From: Tetracladium setigerum
Lineage: Eukaryota; Ascomycota; Leotiomycetes; Helotiales
Length of the DNA: 64,000 nt
Direction: 5' to 3'
NCBI GenBank assembly: GCA_031472005.1
Contig: PZJY01000013.1
Span: 1,240,001 to 1,304,000 of the forward strand
Shown here: positions 56,360 through 64,000 of the stretch, piece after piece
How positions within the stretch are numbered: the first letter of the stretch is position 1
Layout: every line of letters starts with the position of its first letter
Notes under the pieces: model-generated
What the model saw: only the letters and a program-made list of their open reading frames with translations
Told to the model about the DNA's origin: nothing
Databases searched by the model: none
Made by a program: the position numbers and the translations under genes

Positions 56360-57634
56360 ATGGTCTACTTCCCCCTCTCCCTGGTATTGGCACTCGCCAC
56401 AGCCAGCGTCACTGCTGTTACCCTACCACAGGAAGAAGATGTCGCCAGCCCTATGGAAGCAAGACATGTGGATTGCACGGGCAGCAAGGCCGTGAGCATC
56501 CAATGCTCTACCAAGGAATTGCCTTACTCACGGGACTTCTTTCACATTGGTGGCCAGATTGTTGGAAGCAGCCTAGTTGATCAGATGTATGTGGAAAAGT
56601 TAACACCGAAGGGCAAAACCAAGGCAAAGCCACTCGTCTTCGTTCACGGAGGTGGTGTAGCTGGAAGCACCTGGCTCAACACGCCTGACAACAGGCCAGG
56701 CTTTGCATCCTACTTTACCAATCTTGGCTATGTTGTCTACCTTCTCGATGCATCCGCCATTGGACGTAGCGCCGAAAACAACCTGGCCGGCTTCAACATG
56801 ATTGCCGGAACGACACCAGCCAATGTCGCCGCAGGCTTCACGAATGTGAAGGCAGGCAACACATATCCGCAATCACAACTCCACGACCAGTGGCCCGGTG
56901 CTGGCGTGCCTGGGGATGAGATTTTCGACAACTTCGCGAGCTCCTTCATCCCATTGACCAACAGCTTCGTTGCGCAAGAGACTGCGGTTCGTGCAGCTGG
57001 GTGCAAGTTGCTGTCTATGCTGGGTGCGAAGGCATATGTGATTTCACACTCCCTCGGTGGACGCTACCCAATTCTCTGGTCGAATGATTGTCCTCAGTAC
57101 CTGGCTGCGAGCGTCAACCTTGAGCCTGCTACGGTTCCCTTCTGGAGCTATGGATGGGGACTTGGTGGAGCGCCTGCTACGCCTTACGGCTTTGTCAACT
57201 CGCAGCTCGACTATGTGCCAGCCATCTCCAACGCTTCTGGTGAGCAGAAAATCCATTTTCCATTTTCCAAAAAAAAAAATCTTTTTTCATCTTTTAATCA
57301 TCATATCATGTGCCTGACTAAAGAATTATTTAGAACTTGTTGTTGAGTCCGTAGGAAATGAGACTATGGCCCTACGCAACTGCTATCGTCAAAAAGAGCC
57401 CGCACGTAAGCTTCCCAAGGTTGCCAGTGTGCCTTATGTCGTGTTCACAGGAGAGGCCTCCGTCCACATCACCTATGATCACTGCATTGTCGACTATATG
57501 AAGCAGGTTGGTGGCAAGCCGGAATGGATCAAGCTTGCCGACCACGGATCAAGGGTAACGGCCATTTCGGACATGTCGAGAAGAACAATAAAGCCTACGC
57601 TGCTCTCGTGGAGAAATGGATCAGGAAGCACTAG
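56360..57634 (+). CDS. Secreted alpha/beta hydrolase
   Basis: Two exons (56360-57239, 57355-57634; intron GTGAGC...CGTAG) give about 386 residues. A signal peptide (MVYFPLSLVLALATASVTA) precedes a Cys-containing start and the oxyanion motif PLVFVHGGGVAGSTW. The nucleophile is Ser in VISHSLGGRYP; His is in GNGHFGHVEKNNKAY. The frame breaks at GG (57546-57547): after LADHG one extra base restores IKGNGHFGHVEKNNKA and the stop TAG at 57632-57634; without it the frame runs on to 57656 and loses the catalytic His. I treat this as a base-calling error. Its paralogue-like neighbour at 26298 has a different motif context (GHSMGG), so the two are separate genes. The substrate is unknown; ester cleavage outside the cell is likely. 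Confidence 0.8.
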
Positions 57635-57820
57635 GCTATGCTATATCTCATTTTGAAGATATCTGACAAAAGACGTTTGGGAAAAAGACGTCAGCAGGAT
57701 ATCATAATGAAAAGAAAGCTGAGGATCTGTGTGTGGCTATTGTGCTTTGTTGTGTGTTTGCATTGTCTAACGGCCCATATGATCTGCCAAGTGATATTTC
57801 TTTGACGGAAAGAATTCCCC

Positions 57821-58100
57821 TGACGTAGGGATGACGATCGCACATACATACAGATTTGATTCTCAAACAAAGTACTTGAAAATATAGTCACTGGATAGGT
57901 ACATAGAACCCTACGTCGTCAATTGTAACATATTCTCGAAGGTTGAATACTAACTTGTACCCACCTTAATTTGGCCAAATTCCTTGGCATATCTCAACTT
58001 TTTTTGTGGTTTTGGAATAGATATAGAGTTTCCCTCTCATAGCGCGTCTATCAATGTGAAGATAAATCTTAGTTACTGCTTACCTACTGGATGGAGTGAT
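57821..58100 (+). repeat. Diverged dispersed non-coding repeat, copy B
   Basis: Partner of copy A at 51165-51430, same orientation, 6.6 kb apart, with many shared blocks separated by small indels. A TA microsatellite starts 45 bases after it; a TATATA run lies inside copy A at its 5' side. No coding frame is seen. Confidence 0.7.
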
Positions 58101-58145
58101 TTATGTTGGAATTCGTATTTACCGAGTTCCCCATCACGTAACCTC

Positions 58146-58168
58146 ATATATATATATATATATATATA
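58146..58168. repeat. TA microsatellite
   Basis: Twenty-three bases of alternating AT just after repeat copy B. Confidence 0.9.
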
Positions 58169-58332
58169 GAAGGGAGCCTTACGCTCCAGCATCCTGATTT
58201 TTTACATCAATACAACATCGTCGTACCTCACTTTCCTAACTTCGACCATCACAGCGCATTGCATCCAACAGGGTATAAGCGCTCGTTAAGTATCTGCGTA
58301 CATTCATACACTCGAAGTCTAATCTACTCTTA

Positions 58333-58422
58333 AGTCACCAAGTCACCGAACTTCCTACAACTCACCGTAAAAGTTCCAGTCAAGGCACCAAGTCCGCGAA
58401 CATCCTTATAATTCACCGTATA
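58333..58422 (+). repeat. Two-unit direct repeat, 50-base period
   Basis: 58333-58372 and 58383-58422 share CACCAAGTC, CGAAC-TCCT and TCACCGTA-AAG at a 50-base offset, with several substitutions. Confidence 0.7.
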
Positions 58423-58620
58423 AGAGCTCAAAATCCATTTATCTCAAGTCTCTCTTCCGGCTCTACAACATCACCTCAAGACGCGCCTAATTATCTCCTC
58501 CTCAATCACCAAAGCCTCTACTGAAGAGCCCATTGTTTCGTCACTTCGTCACTTCGCCATCTCGTTACTCGATTCACTCTCTGTCACTTCGTCAACAGGC
58601 CTCTTTTCAAAACATCAATT

Positions 58621-58665
58621 ACTTCGTCCAAAATAACTTCGTCCAAAATAACTTCGTCCAAAATC
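58621..58665 (+). repeat. Three 15-base direct repeats
   Basis: The unit ACTTCGTCCAAAATA occurs twice exactly, and a third time with a final C, back to back. Related CACTTCGTC motifs lie nearby at 58536-58595. Confidence 0.9.
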
Positions 58666-59803
58666 ATCACTTAGATTCTCACTCTCTTCAACTCTCTCAC
58701 ACTCCCTTCGACCCTCTTCCTTGTCAACAAATCCGCTCTCCAAGCTAGGTACGTCATACACCAAATTCCATACCTACCTACCTAACCTCCGAACACACAT
58801 ATTCACATAATTATTCACTCGTCTGAAGGCACTACAAACCCAACAGTAATACTTCTGCGTTCACCATACAGACCACAACGCATTTTCTTGGTGGTGCTGG
58901 AGGAGGAGGAGGCATGAACTAGAAGTCTGGAAAGGCATTTCGGAGACCGTGCTAGGGAACTAGTTTGAGGGGTAAGTCCGTTGTTGGAATTTTGTTATTC
59001 ACTGTTCACAACAAATAGATAAAAAGTAGTTTTCTTGTTTTCGCGTGCCCCTTTATCCAAACTCTTTTTTTGGGTTAAAAAAAGGTCTCTCAAGTCTGTG
59101 ACTTACTTGTATTTGGGTCTGGGCTTATAACTACCTACCTACCTACCTGCCTGCCTTTTGTCCCCAATGACATATTTACATGACCGCTGACCTTTTCACA
59201 GTATATGAATGAAAAACACTTCGACCAAACCGCCAAAGAAGATTTAAGTATAATAGATGGATTAATGACGGAAGGAGTAGGATATGTAATGTGAATATGG
59301 TGGGTTTTAATACATAGTTATCGAAGACAGAAAAAGCTGGAGTTATTTCCAGGAGGTTTGATTTGCCTACCTATGAAGTTGATTATTGGCGTTATAACTT
59401 TTTTTTTTTAAAGAAAAAAGACGCCGAGAGACCTCTTTTAAAGATCCAAGAATGAGTTTCAAAAAAGTGCGTTCATTGCTCGTCAAGAAGATTTGAGGAG
59501 GATTAATAGTGATAATTAAATATTTTCGAAATTTGCCCAAAGCAATAGTCGTAATTAAACAAGCAAAAACTAAGTGATTTATTATCACAACCAATAAACA
59601 TTTTCAAGCCTTTTTTTCCCCTCAAAGAAAACATCTTGATCCGACTTTGGTTTTGAGGCAAACCAAAAAAAAAGAAAGCCTTTGCTGAAAAGTCGGTATT
59701 TTTCATGAGAAAGATTGTTGAGAGAGAGAAACATATTTATTTGATCGAGCTTGATTGGATTCAAATAAAACAATTCAAACAAAACTCACCCTGACTAATT
59801 AGG

Positions 59804-59828
59804 TCATTCATTCATTCATTCATTCATA
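59804..59828. repeat. CATT tetranucleotide microsatellite
   Basis: Six consecutive CATT-type units. Confidence 0.9.
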
Positions 59829-59960
59829 AGAAGGGCCAAGAGAGAGAGCAAAAGCCAGAGCCGATGAAGTTTGAGGAGTGTGGGTTGCAACTCTGACAAA
59901 AACGAGAACTCACTTACAGTAATACTTATTGGTACCTACTGCGCGGTCGATCACCAAACA

Positions 59961-59993
59961 AGAGAGGGAGAGAGAGAGAGAGAGAGAGAGAGA
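59961..59993. repeat. GA microsatellite
   Basis: A 33-base AG run with one interruption. Confidence 0.9.
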
Positions 59994-60973
59994 TTTCGGG
60001 ATCATTTTTTTTCTTCTTTACTGTATTCAACCTCACTACACCCATCCATACATCCATCCATGCATTTCCTAACTATCCATATCCACACCACACCACATAC
60101 TAAAAGGCACAAAGCTCAGCCGAAATAAGGGGACGAAGGAATATGAGAGGATGCATAATCCATCCTCCCATCCTCCTCAAACCCCCTATGAATAGATCAA
60201 GCCAATACATATTCTCAAGCCGAACCGGAAAAAAAAAGCGGCGAGTTTGATGACACCGTAGGCACCAGGCTTCTCAAAATCCTTCATTTGCGCCACGCCA
60301 ATCCACGAGATCTCGGTCTCCAACATGACGACCACCACAAACACCAAATACCAGAGATCTCTCCCACCGGGTCAGCCCATACATCGAATGGACCACCACC
60401 ACCATCAAGGTAAAAAAAAAGCGATCGACACAAGTGTCAAATCACTACCAACGCACAGGTCATGCGAATCGAAGAAGGAGAAGATGGAATATTGTTGAAA
60501 AGAACCTGTGCGTTCACCAGAGAAAGTAAAGCAGGAGTTTGTATGTCGCGCAATAAGATGAAGTGAAGTACTTTTCCCTCCCTTTCCCCCCAAAACTCGA
60601 TGGCGCGCGCACCACTCCAGTCGAGTTCGAGGGGGATTGGGATTGCGTCGGAGGAAAAGCAGGGAGGTATCAAAAAAGAGTCGGGGATATCATGAAGCCA
60701 TAAATGCCCATCTCTCCGAGGAGGAGAGATAAGGGCCCGTAAATGAAGTTGTTGGATGTGTCGCATCGTAGAGTTCGTATGGGAAATTCAAATGGGGAGA
60801 AAGACATGATGCTCGCATCGTAGATTGCGGGAGGATCGCGGGTTCGAAGGTGTGTATTTGGTTGCATTCCTGACATCGTGCCGGAAGTTGCCAATTGCGA
60901 TTGTCATGAATTGATTGGGAAAACAAACACACTCCAGACCCATCATCGTCTGTATCGCTGTGGTGCTGGACGT

Positions 60974-61297
60974 TTACAGTAACGCCGCAACAACCATAAC
61001 CACAATGCCTGCGCTACCAGCATACGCTACGTTCAAGCTCGACGCGGCGCCCATGAAATTGTCTGGTATCACGGCAGTAGACGTTGCGCTTGCGGAAGAG
61101 GGCGATTTTGAGGGCGTGCTGAGCGATGATGTTGGTGTGGTGAGGCTCGAGGAGCCGTTGAAGGTAGAGGTGACTTCGGCGACAACTTCGGAGACGGTGA
61201 TGGTGCGGGTGAGAGTCGCGGTCGAGGTGAGGGTGGTGGTTTCTTCCGCGAGAGCGAGGAGAGGGAGGAGAGCGTAGACCAGTGTGGTGAAGCGCAT
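60974..61297 (-). CDS. Small Ser/Thr-rich GPI-anchored-type wall protein
   Basis: Single-exon protein of 107 residues. A signal peptide (MRFTTLVYALLPLLALA) is followed by a Thr/Ser-rich body (TTTLTSTATLTRTITVSEVV, then SSLTTPTSSLSTPSKSPSSA) suited to O-glycosylation. The tail ends in a short polar stretch and a hydrophobic segment (SAGIVVMVVAALL), the layout expected for GPI attachment. Such proteins sit in the plasma membrane or cell wall. No catalytic domain is present. The long overlapping frames on the same strand are low-complexity Pro/Ser-rich readings of the CT-rich 5' flank and are not genes. Confidence 0.78.
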   Translation of the reverse strand: MRFTTLVYALLPLLALAEETTTLTSTATLTRTITVSEVVAEVTSTFNGSSSLTTPTSSLSTPSKSPSSASATSTAVIPDNFMGAASSLNVAYAGSAGIVVMVVAALL

Positions 61298-64000
61298 GTT
61301 GACGGTTCTGTGGAGGTTCGCGAGAGTCCGGATTGGAGGTTTAGATTGCGATTGCGATTGCGACGCGACAGAGAGCGTGTAGATGTAGTTATTGCTGAGA
61401 CGAACGATCCGTGCTGAAGAAGCTGTCTAGATACTGCTATTTGCGACAATAGGAAGGGATTTGCTTGGGGGTGGAGCGTATTGTTTCGAGATATGGTGGA
61501 GGCGTGCAACAATGGTATCTGTGCGAAGCGATGGATGGTGAATATGACGATAATTTGAGGGATTGACTGAGTGAAAATTGGATAGTAACGATCTGGCCGA
61601 CTGTGTGCTTGTAGGGGAGATAATGATCTTTCAAAGATAGCGAGAGACTTTGCCAACGAAGTCTGAGGTGTCCAACTGGGATGGGTTGAAGGTGAAGCAA
61701 GAGGAGTCGGAGAGGAGACGAGGAGGAGGTGAAGGGGGAGGGTGGAAGGGTGGACTGTGGAGAGAGGAAGCGAGATGGGTGATGGGTGATGGGTGGTGGG
61801 TGGTGGGTGGGAAGCGGGTGGGAGATGAGTGATTTGACCCAAGGGCGCCAAGGGGAGGGAAATAATCAAAATCAAATGCCGCCACCAGAAGGGAATGAAC
61901 GACTCAGAACACCGAAGGAGATTGTCCTGAGTAAGTTACTACTGACTGTACTAGTGACTACTTTACTTTACAGTAGAGTAGAAAGACTTGAAAAGATTGT
62001 ACATTAGTTGAAAGTTTGGGAGGAGTCGACATTGCAGTTGCAGCAGTACCCGTGCAGTTATGATCCTCTTGCTGTTCTCTAGCCTCCTGCACGCACTTCT
62101 TCGACCCATGTACTGTACAGTATGTTTGTTGTTTGAAGGTCTGTTCATGGCCACAGCAGCCCAATGTTTCCCTTTCCTTTTCTTTTTCCACGGAGTAGAG
62201 ACTCACAGCCTACGAATAGAAATAGAATAGAAGACTGCAGGCTCAAGAATAGATTCTCGGCGGCCGCCCTCTCTCCAGCCACCTCCAAACTACTCCTTGA
62301 GGGTTGGGTTGTGCGATCTCATCCTTCTCCTTCCCTTCTCAATGGGCTCTTTCATTCTGGGCGGCGGCGGCGTTGGTCGGGTAACATTGGAGTAACTCGA
62401 CTCCTTTGTGGGCAAGCTTGGGATGTTGTCGATTCGCAATCTTAAAAATGTCCCGCCAACGCACGCAGCAAGCAAGCAGGGGGATGATGTATGTTGATCC
62501 GCAAATAAAGGAGATCGCGAGTGTGTGATTGGGCTGACCACCTCCGCGTTCCTGACTAGGGAAAACGCTTGTCCACTTGTTCCTGCGCCGTTGATCTTGG
62601 AACCTTACAGAGTGCAGCACAGCTTCCAGGCAGGAACGAACTTGCAGCGGCGACTAGAGAATCGGCGAGAAGCGGCAACGGGAGAGCCAGAGCCAGAGCC
62701 AGAGGCAAGCAAGCCAGCGGATGTGATGCTGACTCAACCATGGGCTGCACGAGGAAAATCTCGAGGTGAAGAGTTTGTTGGCCACCGAAACGTCGTAGAA
62801 GTCAATTCGACGAGACTCGGAACCTGCATGCGCTACTATTCATGTACTGGTGTTTGTTGGGAACACACTTTTCAACCCGACCGCCACGTGTAAATCAATC
62901 CAGCACAACATCCATCTACTGTGTGTTGTACACGCCAGCAGCAGTCATTCTGCCCTCTCCTTCTCGTCCACCATGTGCTTGCTTGTCGGATTGTCCAGAT
63001 CCAGATTCAAATCACAATCGCAATTATCCTCAGAGATTACCTTGACAGACTTTATCATTATTGCCGCCGCTCTAAACAAATTCATGATCATTCTGCCTTT
63101 CCCAGGCTTTTGCTAATTTCCGATCTGCCAGGGCTGTGTGGTTCAGCGGGTATTTATGTCGATTCGCTTAAGAAGAAAATCATCGATGCCCTCTGCCCTG
63201 CCTTGCCCTGCCCTTCCCAAGGCGGCCATTCCTCGTCAAAGAAAGATGCCTAGGCCTTGTGATGATTGGCTGGTAAAATTCATGGTTTCATCGCGAAAGT
63301 CTATTAACATTATTCTTTCTGATGAGAGAGAGCCTTGGATACTTACTTTACTTGCTTCTCCGGCTGCTGCGAAAGAGCAAAAAAAGGGCAAAAGAAAAAC
63401 GGCCTCAGCATTTCCTTTTCTTGCTTCATCGTCAATACCTCCTCCTCTTTGAAGTCAGCGAATGCTTCACGTGTGGTGTGGTGCGACCAACAGATCAAAT
63501 GCCTCACTCATCCCAACATTCTTTTACTGCACTGCACTCTCCCCACCAAAACCACATGCCCTGCCCCTCACTACTACTCGATAAGCAAAAACATGTCATC
63601 ATTCCGTCTCATAAAACTGCCCACGAGTTCATGTCAAACTGAGTCAACACCAAAACAATTGTCTCTAGTAGTACAGTAGCACCGACAAGTACTACCTAAC
63701 CACCGGGCACAGCAAACGCCGGCTAAAACAAGCGGTCCCGAGAGTTCACTCTATCCAAATCATTTTCCCTTCCTCTTGCTGAAGTTCTGTTTGACCCCAT
63801 CGCCGGCCAGGCCTCCTGGAGATCAAACATCTCCCCTCCCCTTCTTTTGTCGCGCAAGCGACCAGGTCGCGCTTCACGATCGTGCTTCTCAAACACGTCT
63901 TGCTTCAGGATTCAGCATTCGTCGCGCGGTCGCGATAGATTTCAACCGAGGGAAGGAGGGAAGAGAAATCTTTGGATCTTGCACGAGACCAGGAGCAGGA
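61298..64000. other. Gene-poor region to window end
   Basis: A 2.7 kb stretch. It includes a purine-rich block (61690-61860, on the minus strand a CT-rich leader of the GPI gene) with GGGTGATGGGTGG-type repeats, and CAGAGC/AGCCAG repeats near 62685-62705. Many open frames overlap on both strands without motif support. A gene could begin beyond the right edge. Confidence 0.4.

Larger units (their letters stand above)
57635..60973. other. Gene-poor region with repeat copy B and simple repeats
   Basis: A 3.3 kb stretch without a supported gene. It holds repeat copy B (57821-58100), an AT run (58146-58168), degenerate tandem repeats (58333-58665), a CTAC tetranucleotide run near 59129-59150, a TTCA run (59804-59828) and a GA run (59961-59993). 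T/A runs flank several sites. Confidence 0.45.

Noticed and set aside
26298..57634. Possibility that the two secreted alpha/beta hydrolases are recent duplicates
   Set aside because: Their nucleophile motifs, lengths and intron positions differ; they are separate families within the fold.
60838..60850. GGTTCGAAGG resembling a tRNA B box
   Set aside because: No matching A box or acceptor stem in the flanks; not a tRNA gene.
61069..61875. 268-codon minus-strand frame rich in Pro, Ser and His
   Set aside because: Low-complexity reading of the CT-rich leader of the GPI-type gene, overlapping that gene out of frame; no domain.
1..64000. CRISPR arrays, bacterial operons, insertion sequences
   Set aside because: No regularly spaced repeats with unique spacers, no operon-like gene spacing; intron-rich genes show a eukaryotic nuclear source.

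Overview
The window is nuclear DNA of a filamentous ascomycete (Pezizomycotina). A helotialean/leotiomycete relative is a guess from overall gene style, not a demonstrated placement. Reasons: short spliceosomal introns (about 40-110 bases, GT-AG with a few GC-AG), a Zn2Cys6 regulator, a fungal-type rhodopsin-like membrane protein, GH55 glucanase, NmrA-like, Hst2-type sirtuin and Rsm22 proteins, pyrimidine-rich leaders, and RIP-like C-to-T stop codons in decayed genes. There is no operon structure, no CRISPR array and no complete transposon.

Layout. 0-8 kb: a GT61 glycosyltransferase pseudogene, a CorA-like transporter and a secreted apple-like/carbohydrate-binding-like protein. 8-16 kb: a small Cys-rich gene, an intact dienelactone hydrolase, then a graveyard: a lambda-crystallin-type 3-hydroxyacyl-CoA dehydrogenase gene with an internal segment inverted in place, a broken CaiB/BaiF CoA-transferase and an AT-rich GH18 chitinase relic. 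16-33 kb: Hst2-like sirtuin, CE4 deacetylase, MFS transporter, two tandem small Cys-rich genes, M14 carboxypeptidase, a secreted alpha/beta hydrolase, Rsm22 and a Zn2Cys6 regulator. 33-36 kb: almost empty. 36-51 kb: a gene with three tandem SUMO domains, GH55 glucanase, a third small Cys-rich gene, a divergent thioredoxin / SPOUT methyltransferase pair, an ankyrin protein, an NmrA-like protein and a membrane protein with a Cys-rich tail. 51-64 kb: rhodopsin-like protein, a second secreted alpha/beta hydrolase, a GPI-type wall protein, two copies of a diverged non-coding repeat and long gene-poor stretches.

Three things stand out. First, the gene at 36059-37285 encodes a 279-residue protein made of three SUMO domains, each ending in Gly-Gly, built like a polyubiquitin precursor. 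Second, the 12.9-15.8 kb region shows a gene broken by a clean local inversion beside other decayed genes with RIP-like stops. Third, six otherwise well conserved genes each carry one apparent single-base deletion that one extra base would repair, usually in a short homopolymer. That pattern suggests base-calling errors in the assembly, and it should be kept apart from the true pseudogenes.

The genes mostly work independently. The secreted enzymes and wall proteins (GH55, CE4, M14 peptidase, two alpha/beta hydrolases, apple-like protein, GPI protein) fit wall remodelling and saprotrophic or host-associated nutrition. The 11.4-15.1 kb set looks like the remains of a small catabolic cluster. 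All exon boundaries were read by eye from splice signals and frame continuity.
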